Assembly: GCA_034770075.1 (NCBI GenBank) | Contig: CM068378.1 | Location: 46,714,508-46,778,507 of the forward strand | Length of the DNA: 64,000 nt | DNA from: Aralia elata | Taxonomy: Eukaryota > Streptophyta > Magnoliopsida > Apiales > Araliaceae | Direction: 5' to 3' | In this document: one piece after another, positions 1 through 13,300 of the stretch | Numbering within the stretch: position 1 is the stretch's first letter | How the letters are laid out: every line of letters begins with the position of its first letter | The notes under the pieces: model-generated | What the model was told of the DNA's origin: nothing | The model's database searches: none | What the model saw: only the letters and a program-made list of their open reading frames with translations | Position numbers and translations under genes: made by a program

Positions 1-750
1 AAAAACATCTTCACAAGATTTGGCACCCTAAGGGAAATTATCAGTGATGAAGGGAACCACTTCTGCAATAAGTATTTCATAGCTCTCTTGGCTAAATATG
101 GGGTCAACCACATAATTGCTACAGCTTATCACCCCCAAACCAGTAGTCAAGCAGAAGTCTCTAATAGGGAAGTGAAGAGTATTTTGGAAAAGATAGTCAA
201 CCCTACTTGAAAAGATTGGTCAACAAAGTTGGATGACGCACTTTGGGCTTACCAGACAGCATACAAGACACCCATTGGCATGTCGCTGTTTCAGCTAGTT
301 TATGGCAAGGCATGCCACCTTCCTGTTGAACTTGAGCACAAAGCATATTGGGCCATCAGAAAGCTGAATTTCAATCTCACAGTTGTGGGGGAGAAGAGAC
401 TTCTCCAACTTAATGAACTTGATGAATTCCGTCTTCAAGCTTATGAGAACTCAAAGTTATACAAGGAAAAAGTCAAAAAGTGGCACGTTCTGAAAATTGT
501 TGACAGGAAATTCGAGCTAGGACAAGCAGTGCTTTTATGTAATTCTCGATTGAGATTATTTCCGAGCAAGCTCAAATCTCGGTGGTACGGACCTTTCATT
601 GTGAAACAAGCATTTCCTCATGGCGTCATCGAAGTCTTTGGACATAACCTAGATGAAACATTTAAAGTCAACGGTCAGCGTTTGAAGCATTATTGGGGTG
701 GTGATTTCGATCGCCAGAAAAAATCAATCACTCTTGTCGATCAATCTTGA
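1..750 (+). pseudogene. Tat/Athila-type Ty3/gypsy integrase, C-terminal part, broken
   Basis: The reading frame is open from base 1 except for one TGA at 208-210. It begins inside the integrase catalytic core and continues through the YHPQT block and a block around LVYGKACHLPVELEHKA, which is typical of Tat/Athila-lineage integrases. It ends with the basic C-terminal region (KSRWYGPF) and a TGA after 747. There is no chromodomain, unlike the other gypsy elements here. The TGA replaces a codon that is probably CGA in relatives. The catalytic domain starts left of the window, so this is a partial view. The gene belongs to the oldest element in the window; the rest of that element continues after the insertion ending at 14311. 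It would have inserted element cDNA into the genome; it is not functional now. Confidence 0.88.
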
Positions 751-794
751 AACAGGGAGTAGTCAGGCTGAAAGACTTTAAATCAAGCGCTTGA
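751..794 (+). other. Tat/Athila host tail, left of insertion site
   Basis: Short non-coding stretch after the integrase stop. It ends ...gcgcttga directly against the LTR of the next element. The interrupted sequence resumes at 14312 with ggaggcaaccc; together these resemble a short motif I recall downstream of integrase in Tat-like elements. Confidence 0.6.
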
Positions 795-3700
795 TGACAC
801 CCCCAAATCCGGGTTTCCTAACCTCGAATTCGGTGCTCACGATTCTCAACAACAAACATACTTTCTAACTAAATGCGGAATAATAAACATACATTGTTTA
901 TCGAATAGAATTAAAGTCTTACAATTCCGGTCCCAAGGTTCTTTAACCTTAACATAAAACGTACTCTTAATACAATAAAAGGTTCACCTAATCAAACAAC
1001 GTTCAATAATGACTAGTACATAGGCATTATCGGGCATCTATTCCTGCACCTTCCCTTTTCCTTTGTCTCCTCTAGACGTTTCTGCCTTAGCTGAAATAAA
1101 CATCATGATATAGCAAGGGTAAGCAACTAATTTGCTTAGCAAGTATATACACAAAGAGATATATCATGATAGAAGGAGGTTTCGCTTTCAATGTTCAACA
1201 AAAGTATAAGAGTGTGAAGGAACATGAATTAGTAAACAACAGTTGAATATCCGAATAATTGAATGACAATTACTGAGTGGTTTGAAATAACCAAGGACGT
1301 TTTCCAAGGTTCTCAGCATTTAAACTGGACCTCTTAAATGTTTTGGTAATTGAGGGGATCAGCCTCTCATACCCCGTGATTTATGCATAAACACTTAATA
1401 ACCAGCATTGATATCATGCCTTAAACAAGTTTATCCTTTTCTCAGCCAAGAGTTCTTACCACAACAATTTAATAAGAACAGCTTTTAAAATACCATTGTC
1501 TTAACCAATTTAGACATGCTGGATCTAGCTGATACAAATAGCATAGATCGATCTCATAAACAATTCATACTTGAAAGAACTTTAATTAAATTTATAGTTC
1601 AATCATAATAGGATAGGAATTCAATTGCACAATGTGCGAATCTCAATAATCAGTATAGATGTGAATAATCGACAATAATTATTCACTAACATGCTTCGAA
1701 AATAATAACTCGAGATTTAGTTAGGGAACTTGCAATAATGTAATAAGTTTAGGGTTAGGAACTTGCATGTTTGCTCAGCTACAAATAATTCTAGCTTTAA
1801 CTATTTGGCCTTGAGGAACCTAACATAGATAATGTCGGTCTAACAATTAGTACTGCGTAGTGGTACGTCGATACGCTTACTTATGCTATTTATTTAACAA
1901 TTAAGCAATTCACATAGCACACAGTAAATAAACTATAGTAATTTTATAAGGCACTTAATTGATTTCTAAATTGGTGGTTTAAATAAATTAGCCATGTATC
2001 CCTTAAGTAATAAACACTTATTAATCCCTTAAACAATTAATTATAATTGTTTAATTAATTAACATTACTTTTTCTTAATTAACATTCATTTATTAAACCC
2101 TTAAAACAATTAATTATAATTGTTAAATTAATGAGCTATTTGAACTCTCTCTATTTTATTAACTCTATCTTCATTTAATAGTAATTCATTAATTTAGTTA
2201 TTAATAATAGTAATTAATAACTAATTATATTCACTTATTATTCAATTATTAATTAAATAATAATCGAATTATAAATTTTAATTGTCTTTAATTATTATTT
2301 AAGATTAAATAATAATTAATTAGGTTTGTTCATTATTTAAAGTTAATCAAAGAAATAAATAATTAATTAGTAACTATTGAACTATCTTTAGTTATTATTT
2401 AATAATAAATAATAACTAATTAGATTTATTTATTATTTAATGTTAATCAAATAATAATTAATTAATTAATGAGTAATAATCATCTTTAGTTATTATTTAA
2501 TAAATAATAACTAATCAGTTAATTAAATAATTAATTAGTGAGTAAGAGTTACCTTTAGTTATTTTCTAATAGTAAATAATAACTAATTAGGTTTATTCAT
2601 TACTCAATAATAAACAATTATTTTATTAACTTATTCATATTTAATTATTATTTAATATTAATAATAATTAAATATTTGTTGTCTTTATTTATCACTTACT
2701 GACAAATAATTAAATTATTAACTTAATTCCTACTTGATTATTATTTAATAGTAATTAAGCAATAATCAACTTTGTTTATTATCTAAGGATAAATAATAAA
2801 ATAATTAATCTATTAATTTTATCCATACTTGGTTATTATTTAATAGTAGTTAATCAATAATCAAATACTTATTAGCTTTATTTATTATTTAAGGATAATA
2901 AATAATTAAATTATTAACTTTATTTATATTTTAAATATTAAATATTTACTAACTTTATTTATTATCTATTGAAAAATAATAAATAATTAATTTGTTAATT
3001 TTTATTTTGTTAGTCATCATAACCAGTTAACAAGAGCATTATTACCCAACACAGTAGACAATAATTTCTAAACACTGATTATCATACCCAAAAGGAAACT
3101 AAGGTTTGATTTTTGTATAAGCAGTCCATTGTATACCCCAAATGAAACACAGTTTTTATTCAAGCATTTTCAAAACATTAACACTGGCCTAAACTCAGTG
3201 CACCACCAGAAAACCAAAACCTTAAGGTTCTTTAATATGCAAGGGTTCAACACGAACCAGTATAAAACAACACGATACCAGGTTTTTCCCAAATCAAAGC
3301 CAACGAAATTAACACAATACCAGATTTCTGAATCAAATAAACCAAACGAAATATGATAAAATCCCAAAACGATGTACATTTAAAATCACTATCAATAGTT
3401 GCTGGAACCTTTAAGGTTCATTATCCACAATGTCCCAACAACAATACACTAAAATCCCAGCACAGCAAAGAGAAAGAAAAAATTACAAACAACACCACCC
3501 AAGGTGTTATACAAACCAGCACAAATGATTTACAACAACCAACACAATAGGAAAACAAAAGAAAAGAAACAATTCAATTCGAAATGGCTCACTGTTATAC
3601 CTTGCCTAATCAAACCGCCATCCTTCCTCTTCCAACTCACCGCCGGCGACTGACCTCTTTTAAATAAAAAATTTTAACAGCTAGGTTTAGGGTTTGGGGA

Positions 3701-4729
3701 AAGGGTTTCAATTTATAGCAGCAACTTTACCCCAAATGATTTGGGCATTACCCAAATCGACCAATTGACCCTCGGTAGGAAGGGGATGGGATGTAAATCG
3801 TTTGTCCCTGTCAACGCTGTCCACCGACTGGGAGTCGCCGGCTGGTCCTTGAGCCGTGTGTCCTCACCGGTCTAATCGTCACGCGTTTGAACCCTTGGTC
3901 TCTTCGACAGCTGCTTGGTCCTTAGGTTAGTCCGCCGGTCGCTTGACACCTCCCCTGCTCCGTCCGATGGTTGCTCACGTTGTCGCCGGCGCACGCCTGG
4001 CGACTCTCTCTCTCCCTCTCGTCCCGTCCGATTGATGGCTTGGGTCTTCAAATCCCCTTTTTCCTTGACTGATTTCGTCTGATTGAGGGTTTGGGGGATT
4101 TGATTTCTTTTGCCAGTTAACCCCAATTTAGCCTACTGCTTTCCCAAATAGCGTGGATCTAACCCAACTGAAAATGGAATTGGGCTTAACCCATCTGAAC
4201 TTAAACCAACCCGGTCGGCAAGAAAGGAAATGGATAAGGAATGGGCTCAGCCCATTTGGCTTGGCCCACAGAGAATTAAAAAGGATATTGGGCTTAATTA
4301 AAACTTGGGTTCAATCCAATAAATAAAAAAAACAATGGGTCAATCTAAATAAAAGAAAAATGATCCAAATTAAATTAACCACATTGCATTTCTAATATTC
4401 TAAATCAAATAACTAAACCAATAAATTATTTATTTAAAATATTTATTTTAACCATAATTCTTTATTCGAATCATTTAAATCCGATAATGATAAAATTATT
4501 TATTTATTAATTTCTTCCCAATTTTCTTGCAATTAATCTCTTAGGGTTAGCCCATTAAATCAAACTATTAATGAGCCCTTTCTAATGCAAAAAAATTATT
4601 GGACCATATAATTATTTAATTAAATAATTATTCTTACATAGATCCAAATTAAATTCGTAAAATTAAATAAAACGAATTTCATATATTAAAATAATTCAAT
4701 ACAATGTTTAGAAATTCCTGGAAATTACA
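795..4729 (-). repeat. 3' LTR of the minus-strand chromovirus
   Basis: Matches 10376-14311 nearly base for base, with scattered single-base differences and one or two short indels by eye. It starts tgacacccc and ends cattaca on the plus strand. It holds an extremely AT-rich kilobase (see separate entry), a C-rich stretch near 3780-4030, and no coding capacity. Short open frames here (for example near 3129-3356 or 3872-4126) recur in the other LTR and are not genes. Confidence 0.95.
1970..3010. repeat. AT-rich degenerate repeat block inside LTR
   Basis: About 1 kb made almost only of variants of taataattaat and ttatttaat, forming many overlapping short inverted repeats. It is duplicated in the other LTR at 11571-12590. 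It probably arose by slippage of a short unit; no function can be read from it. Confidence 0.7.
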
Positions 4730-4744
4730 TCCTATCCCCCTTAT
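4730..4744 (-). promoter_or_regulatory. Polypurine tract of the minus-strand chromovirus
   Basis: On the minus strand this reads ataagggggatagga and directly abuts the 3' LTR start TGTAAT. It is the expected primer for plus-strand DNA synthesis. Confidence 0.8.
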
Positions 4745-4776
4745 AAAAATTCCGTCCTCGAAATTTAAATCTAAGG

Positions 4777-7700
4777 TTACTCGAATAACTGGGGGTAATT
4801 CGTTCTCATTTTCTCTTCGAGTTCCCACGTGGTTTCTTCCACCGCGTGATTTCTCCAGAGAACTTTAACAGAATGAATGGTTTTATTCCTCAGCGTTTGC
4901 TCCTTTCTATCAAGTATTTGGACAGGAATCTCCTCGTACGATAAGTCCTTTTCGACTTGAATTGGCTCATAAGAAATGACATGCTTGTAATCTGGCTTAT
5001 ACGGACGCAACACTGATACATGAAACACGTTGTGAATGTGCTCAAGTTCAGGAGGTAATGCTACCTCGTACGCCACTTCGCCTATTCTCCTTAATATTTC
5101 AAAAGGTCCTATGAACCTAGGGCTCAGCTTGCCCTTCTTCCCAAAGCGGATCTTCCCTTTCCAGGGAGATACCTTCAAAAATACATAGCTGCCAACTTCA
5201 AAATCTCGCTTCTGACGATGTAAGTCGGCATACTTCTTCTGACGATCCTGGGCCGCTACTAACCGCTGCCTTATTACTTTAATGATTTCCACGGTTTGTT
5301 GTACCAATTCTGGTCCCAACAATCTCCGTTCACCAACTTCATCCCAACACAACGGCGTTCGACACTTCCTTCCATATAATGCTTCGTACGGTGGCATACC
5401 AATGCTAGTGTGGTAACTATTGTTGTAAGCGAACTCTACCAAGGGCAAATGATCGTCCCAGCTGCCACCTAAGTCCATCACAACTGCCCGGAGCATGTCC
5501 TCTAAGGTCTGAATAGTTCGCTCGCTCTGACCATCGGTCTGAGGATGATACGCTGTACTCATTCTCAACTGTGTTCCCAGTCTCTCCTGTAGGCTTCTCC
5601 AAAAATTTGACGTGAAGCGCGGATCTCTGTCAGACACAATAGAAACCGGCACCCCATGTCGCGATACTATCTCCTTTACGTAGAGTTTCGCCAACTGCTC
5701 CAATTTGTACCTGATCTTGATCGGTAGAAAATGGGCAGACTTGGTCAACCGATCTACGATCACCCAGATGGCGTCTAGACCCTTTTGTGTTGTCGGGAGT
5801 CCTACCACAAAATCCATAGTGATGTGCTCCCACTTCCACTCGGGAATCTCTAAGGGCTGCAACAATCCGCTCGGCCGTTGGTGCTCTGCCTTGACCCTCT
5901 GACAAGTTAAACACCGGCTGACGAATTCCGCAACTTCCCCTTTCAAATGCGGCCACCAATAATGTTGACCAAGATCTTGATACATCTTGGTGCTACCCAG
6001 ATGTACCGAAAATCTCGTATTATGGGCCTCCTGCAATATTTCTTCCCTTTAGTCTGGTAGATAGGGTATCCAGATCCTTCCCTCGAATCTCAGCAGACCC
6101 GTGTTGTCAACCTTGAACTTCAACGTTTTTCCTTCCGATAGTTGCTTCTTAATGCCAATGCATTCTTCATCAAATTCTTGAGCCTCCTTTATCTTATCCA
6201 GTAGAGTCGGACCTACTGTCACGGTGAACAATTTTTCGTTTGTCTCCATTGGATACTTAACCTCCAGTTCCAGGCGTCCAAAGTCCTTTATCAGTTCTGC
6301 CTGAGTTGTAAGCCTCATCAATTTCTCTCTGCCTTTCCTACTCAGGGCATCCGCTACTACATTTGCTTTGCCTGGATGGTACAGAATCTCACAATCGTAA
6401 TCCTTGATCAATTCTAACCATCGGCGCTACCTCATATTCAGCTCCTTCTGAGTGAAGATATATTTCAGACTTTTGTGATCTGTATATATCTCGCACTTCT
6501 CTCCATATAAGTAGTGCCTCCAAATCTTCAAGGCGAACACTACTGCTGCTAACTCCAGATCATGAGTCGGGTATCCCTTCTCATAGTCCTTCAGCTGGCA
6601 TGAAGCGTACGCTATGACCCTGCCGTGTTGCATTAGTACACAACCAAGGCCCTTGTGTGACGCATCACTGTATACTACAAAACCTCCAGTGTCATCCGGT
6701 AATGCCAACACTGGTGCTTGGCTCAGTCTCTTCTTCAGCTCCATGAAACTCTCCTCGCACTTCTCCGTCCAAACGAACTTTACCGTCTTTCTAGTTAGAT
6801 TGGTCAACGGTGATGCTATCTTCGAAAAATCCTGGATGAATCTCCGATAGTATCCCGCTAACCCTAGGAAACTTCTGATCTCCGTTGGTGTCTTTGGCTG
6901 CTCCCAGTTGATAATGGCTTCAACCTTTGCTGGGTCTACCGAAACACCACTACTGTCAATGACGTGTCCAAGAAACTGCACCCTCTGCAACCAAAATTCA
7001 CACTTCAAAAACTTCGCGTACAATTTCTCCCTTCTTAATGCCTCCAAGGCAATCCTTAGATGTTCAGCATGTTCTTCCTCTGACACTGAATACACCAAGA
7101 TATCATCGATGAATACTACCACGAACTTGTCCAAATACTGCTTGAATACTCTGTTCATCATATCCATAAATGTCGTTGGTGCATTTGTCAGGCCAAATGA
7201 CATAACCAAAAACTCAAAATGTCCATAACGAGTTCTGAATGCCGTCTTCGGGATATCCTCCTGTCTCACCCTTAGTTGATGATAGCCCGTCCTTAAATCG
7301 ATCTTCGAAAAGTATTTCGCTCCCTTGAGTTGATCAAACAGATCGTCTATCCTGGGCAGTGGATACCTATTCTTAATCGTAATTTTGTTCAACTCACGGT
7401 AGTCGATACAAAGTCTCATCGAGCCATCCTTCTTCTTTACGAACAGAACTGGCGCTCCCCATGGTGACACGCTCGGCCTGATATAACCCCTGTCTAACAG
7501 TTCCTGCAGTTGAACCATCAGTTCTTTCATCTCTACTGGTGCCATTCGGTAAGGCGCCTTAGATATCGGTGCCGTCCCGGGTACCAAGTCGATTGCAAAT
7601 TCTATCTCCCTATCCGGCGGCAGTCCCGGAAGTTCATCTGGGAAGACATCAGCGAATTCCCTTACAACGGGTATCCGACTCAGTTCACCCTCGACTCGTC

Positions 7701-9303
7701 GAGTATCTACCACGTGAGCCAAATAACCCATACCACCCTTTTTAAGCAATCTCTTCGCTTGCATCATCGTCAGACAACAAGATTGTCTCGGCGATTTACT
7801 ACCATAGAACACCACCTTCGACTTACCCGGAGTCTGCAGGTGTATGCACTTTTTCTTACAGTCAATGACCGCCCCGTGGCTCGCTAACCAATCCATCCCC
7901 AGGATTACATCGAATTCTCCAAGACGAATCGGCAACAAGTCCACGTTAAGCTTAAACCCTCTCACATCAGCACAACAATTTTTATAAATGTAGTTTACGG
8001 GGATAATCTCTTTGTTCGCTACTTCTATATTCATCGGGTGTTCTAACAGTTCACTAGGCAAATTAAATCTTTGAGCAAATTCATCAGAAACAAAAGAACA
8101 TGAAGCTCCCGAATCAAATAGCACATAGGCATCTATGTTGTTGATTGGAATAATACCTGACACCACCTCTCTGGATGCCACAGCATCTTGTACTGTCATG
8201 TTGAAGGTCCTTGCTGTTGGCTTATTTGGCTGGGCTGGTCCTCCACTTGTTGTTCTCGAGTTGTTGCCCCTGTTGCCATTTCCGCCATCCATGTTTCTTT
8301 TTCGGGGACATTCCTTGCTCCAATGTCCTATCTCTCCACAATTGAAGCAACCTCCCTTCTTCGCCTTGGGCGAGATATGCCCTTCTTGTCCACAGGTATA
8401 ACAAACCATCTTTCCCTTCATGCACTCTCCCGAGTGACCCTTTCCGCACTTCCCACATACCGGTCTTTTCTGCTGCGTGTTCCCTTGCTGCATTTCAGAA
8501 TTGCTACCCCCACTGCTCCATTGACGCTTCCTGCTGTTGCCGCCACCACTGCTAACATTCACATTTCCTCCTTCTACCTTCTTCTTGTTCCTTTCCCGAT
8601 TATATTTAGAAACCGCTTCACTCCCACCTTCAGCAATGAGAGCTTTCTCCAACAAGGTTGAGAACGATGTAATTTGCAAAACCGCTACCTTGCTGTAGAT
8701 CCACGGCTTTAATCCATTCTCGAATCTCCTGGCCTTCCTCACCTCAGTATCCACCTGATGTGGGGCGAATCTAGCCAATTCATTGAATTTTGCAGCGTAC
8801 TCTGACACCGACAAATTTTCTTGCTTCAATTCTAGAAACTTGATCTCCATCTTTGCCTGCGTACTCTCAGGAAAGTAATTCTCGAAAAACAACGTCTTGA
8901 AAGCTTCCCACGCCACGACTCCAGTTCCAGCTTTGTTCTGATTGGCTTCCCACCAGAAGTTAGCCTCACCTTTCATTAAGTAAGTAGCGAAGACTGTCTT
9001 CTACTCCTCAGCGACTCTAGCAATGACAAAGGCCTTTTCAATCTCCTTTATCCACGACTGGGCCTCTATCGGGTTCGCTGTTCCTCTAAACTCCGGAGGC
9101 CCTACTGCCTTGAAGTCTTTAAAACTGGCTAAGTGGTTGCCTGCCTGCTTTCCTGTAGTAGTGGTTTGATTCCGCAAGGCTTCTGCCATCATGTTCACAA
9201 AATCTTGCATTGGGTTTGGTGGAGTTTCCTCTACATTGTTAACTGACTCTTCGATCCCATGGTTTCGTAGGATTCGTCTGGGCGGCATTATCTGTTTAAG
9301 CAA
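4777..9303 (-). pseudogene. gag-pol polyprotein of the chromovirus, three nonsense codons
   Basis: One uninterrupted frame of about 1,508 codons, broken only by stops at 9001-9003 (TAG), 6427-6429 (TAG) and 6049-6051 (TAA); no frameshift. The likely start is the second Met, at 9288 (MPPRR). Domains in order: gag capsid-like region; several CCHC knuckles near 8290-8470; aspartic protease with DSGAS near 8104-8118; reverse transcriptase with FIDD at 7102-7113; RNase H retaining its TDH motif; integrase with HHCC region, DRDPRF and the catalytic Glu of SERT; C-terminal GPF region and chromodomain ending at 4777. All three stops fit C-to-T changes at Gln codons. Apart from these, the protein looks complete and the catalytic residues are present, so inactivation looks recent or the copy was moved in trans. 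Confidence 0.93.
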
Positions 9304-9840
9304 ACCCTAACACGTTACTCGGGCTTCCTTAAAACATAAGTATTCAGCATGTATATAATAATCACATGACTCTTGTGTGGGAGTTTTAGATTACCCAACC
9401 TCGGAAATTCTGCTTTTCCGATTAGTGATTTAAGTTACTAAGATACCGATTCAGTCTCACTGAATTAACATAATCATTGCATAAATGGTATATCAAGTAA
9501 AATTCTCAAGTACCAACCATAATAATGCATCTATATTCATATACCGACTTAAGCGTCTTACACGTTTATCACAGGCATATTGTCATAATTGCTACCATCC
9601 CATTTAATATAACAAAAGGTGAGATTCACTTAAACCATTCTTTCCTACCTACACAATTGGGAAGTACATCCTACATACGAACTACCTCGCACCTTGCTGA
9701 GGTTAATACAATTTCTAGTAAACCAAATGGTAGTACCAATAACACTGCTCAAGGCATAACCACCCACTTCCAACTATCCTCTAAGGGACACAAGGTGAAT
9801 GCAACTCACGCTTGCTCTCGCTACTGGAGGGCAGATTCAT
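9304..9840 (-). other. Leader between coiled-coil frame and gag
   Basis: Non-coding, moderately AT-rich. I see no motif beyond its position between the upstream frame and gag. Confidence 0.5.
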
Positions 9841-10167
9841 CTATCTAGCGTCGAACTGCATCCAGACAATGTCTAAGGCTCGCTCCAATTCAACTATCTT
9901 CGCATCCTTAGCCTTTACCTCATCCTTCAATTGTCCTAACTGCAGCTCCCTTAGCAGCAGCCTCCCTCGCAACTCGGCTAACTCAGCCTGGGCCTGGTAA
10001 GTAGCGTCGTTGTACTGCTGTTCAGAAATCTGGAAGGTGTGGTCCTGTGTCTCTAGTTGTTCAACCCTAACCTCTAGCTCGGCGTCCCTCGCCAGCAATT
10101 CTCCTATCACCTTAGGTTCTATGGGTTCCTGGTCCACTGATTACCTAACTTGACTCTCGTTCGACAT
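9841..10167 (-). pseudogene. Upstream coiled-coil ORF ('ORF0') before gag
   Basis: A frame on the element's coding strand begins with ATG at 10165-10167, meets a TAA after eight codons (10141-10143), then stays open for about 98 codons. The product is rich in Glu, Leu, Gln, Arg and Ala with heptad-like leucines (ELLARDAELEVRVEQLE region), so a coiled coil is likely. It lies between the primer-binding site and gag. The other chromovirus in this window has a frame with the same placement and character at 19971-20489, which argues that it is an element gene rather than chance. Function unknown; it could be a leader protein or an ancient gag extension. Confidence 0.55.
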
Positions 10168-10358
10168 CCTACAATACACCACACCATAAACAACATCAGT
10201 ACCATAATAAAATACATTCATTGATAAAATGAAATGATATTTTATTCGGTACAACTAGAACTCGATGAATCTCCTCAACCCCTTACCTACATACTCTACA
10301 TGAGTTTTCTACTAAGGTTATAACCTAGGTTTCTCATTCCTAACGTTTATAACCTATA

Positions 10359-10370
10359 GCTCTGATACCA
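10359..10370 (-). promoter_or_regulatory. Primer-binding site, initiator Met-tRNA type
   Basis: On the minus strand this is TGGTATCAGAGC, the usual plant iMet-tRNA complement, five bases inside the 5' LTR end. Confidence 0.9.
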
Positions 10371-10375
10371 ACCTG

Positions 10376-13300
10376 TGACACCCCCAAATTCGGGTTTCCT
10401 AACCTCGAATTCGGTGCTCACGATTCTCAACAACAAACATACTTTCTAACTAAATGTGGAATAATAAACATACATTGTTTATCGAATAGAATTAAAGTCT
10501 TACAATTCCGGTCCCAAGGTTCTTTAACCTTAACATAAAACGTACCCTTAATACAATAAAAGGTTCACCTAATCAAACAACGTTCAATAATAACTAGTAC
10601 ATAGGCATTATCGGGCATCTATTCCTGCACCTTCCCTTTTCCTTTGTCTCCTCTAGACGTTTCTGCCTTAGCTGAAATAAACATCATGATATAGCAAGGG
10701 TAAGCAACTAATTTGCTTAGCAAGTATATACACAAAGAGATATATCATGATAGAAGGAGGTTTCGCTTTCAATGTTCAACAAAAGTATAAGAGTGTGAAG
10801 GAACATGAATTAGTAAACAACAGTTGAATATCCGAATAATTGAATGACAATTACTGAGTGGTTTGAAATAACCAAGGACGTTTTCCAAGGTTCTCAGCAT
10901 TTAAACTGGACCTCTTAAATGTTTTGGTAATTGAGGGGATCAGCCTCTCATACCCCGTGATTTATGCATAAACACTTAATAACCAGCATTGATATCATGC
11001 CTTAAACAAGTTTATCCTTTTCTCAGCCAAGAGTTCTTACCACAACAATTTAATAAGAACAGCTTTTAAAATACCATTGTCTTAACCAATTTAGACATGC
11101 TGGATCTAGCTGATACAAATAGCATAGATCGATCTCATAAACAATTCATACTTGAAAGAACTTTAATTAAATTTATAGTTCAATCATAATAGGATAGGAA
11201 TTCAATTGCACAATGTGCGAATCTCAATAATCAGTATAGATGTGAATAATCGACAATAATTATTCACTAACATGCTTCGAAAATAATAACTCGAGATTTA
11301 GTTAGGGAACTTGCAATAATGTAAGAAGTTTAGGGTTAGGAACTTGCCTGTTTGCTCAGCTACAAATAATTCTAGCTTTAACTATTTGGCCTTGAGGAAC
11401 CTAACATAGATAATGTCGGTCTAACAATTAGTACTGCGTAGTGGTACGTCGATACGCTTACTTATGCTATTTATTTAACAATTAAGCAATTCACATAGCA
11501 CACAGTAAATAAACTATAGTAATTTTATAAGGCACTTAATTGATTTCTAGATTGGTGGTTTAAATAAATTAGCCATGTATCCCTTAAGTAATAAACACTT
11601 ATTAATCCCTTAAATAATTAATTATAATTGTTTAATTAATTAACATTACTTTTTCTTAATTAACATTCATTTATTAAACCCTTAAAACAATTAATTATAA
11701 TTGTTAAATTAATGAGCTATTTGAACTCTCTCTATTTTATTAACTCTATCTTCATTTAATAGTAATTCATTAATTTAGTTATTAATAATAGTAATTAATA
11801 ACTAATTATATTCACTTATTATTCAATTATTAATTAAGTAATAATCGAATTATAAATTTTAATTGTCTTTAATTATTATTTAAGATTAAATAATAATTAA
11901 TTAGGTTTGTTCATTATTTAAAGTTAATCAAAGAAATAAATAATTAATTAGTAACTATGAACTATCTTTAGTTATTATTTAATAATAAATAATAACTAAT
12001 TAGATTTATTTATTATTTAATGTTAATCAAATAATAATTAATTAATTAGTGAGTAATAATCATCTTTAGTTATTATTTAATAAATAATAACTAATCAGTT
12101 AATTAAATAATTAATTAGTGAGTAAGAGTTACCTTTAGTTATTTTCTAATAGTAAATAATAACTAATTAGGTTTATTCATTACTCAATAATAAACAATTA
12201 TTTTATTAACTTATTCATATTTAATTATTATTTAATATTAATAATAATTAAATATTTGTTGTCTTTATTTATCACTTACTGACAAATAATTAAATTATTA
12301 ACTTAATTCCTACTTGATTATTATTTAATAGTAATTAAGCAATAATCAACTTTGTTTATTATCTAAGGATAAATAATAAAATAATTAATCTATTAATTTT
12401 ATCCATACTTGGTTATTATTTAATAGTAGTTAATCAATAATCAAATACTTATTAGCTTTATTTATTATTTAAGGATAATAAATAATTAAATTATTAACTT
12501 TATTTATATTTTAAATATTAAATATTTACTAACTTTATTTATTATCTATTGAAAAATAATAAATAATTAATTTGTTAATTTTTATTTTGTTAGTCATCAT
12601 AACCAGTTAACAAGAGCATTATTACCCAACACAGTAGACAATAATTTCTAAACACTGATTATCATACCCAAAAGGAAACTAAGGTTTGATTTTTGTATAA
12701 GCAGTCCATTGTATACCCCAAATGAAACACAGTTTTTATTCAAGCATTTTCAAAACATTAACACTGGCCTAAACTCAGTGCACCACCAGAAAACCAAAAC
12801 CTCAAGGTTCTTTAATATGCAAGGGTTCAACACGAACCAGTATAAAACAACACGATACCAGGTTTTTCCCAAATCAAAGCCAACGAAATTAACACAATAC
12901 CAGATTTCTGAATCAAATAAACCAAACGAAATATGATAAAATCCCAAAACGATGTACATTTAAAATCACTATCAATAGTTGCTGGAACCTTTAAGGTTCA
13001 TTATCCACAATGTCCCAACAACAATACACTAAAATCCCAGCACAGCAAGAGAAAGAAAAAATTACAAACAACACCACCCAAGGTGTTATACAAACCAGCA
13101 CAAATGATTTACAACAACCAACACAATAGGAAAACAAAAGAAAAGAAACAATTCAATTCGAAATGGCTCACTGTTATACCTTGCCTAATCAAACCGCCGT
13201 CCTTCCTCTTCCAACTCACCGCCGGCGACTGACCTCTTTTAAATAAAAAATTTTAACAGCTAGGTTTAGGGTTTGGGGAAAGGGTTTCAATTTATAGCAG

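Noticed and set aside
3129..4126. Open frames in the chromovirus LTR (also at 12709-13706)
   Set aside because: They occur in both LTRs, overlap on both strands, and show no domain; they reflect LTR duplication, not genes.
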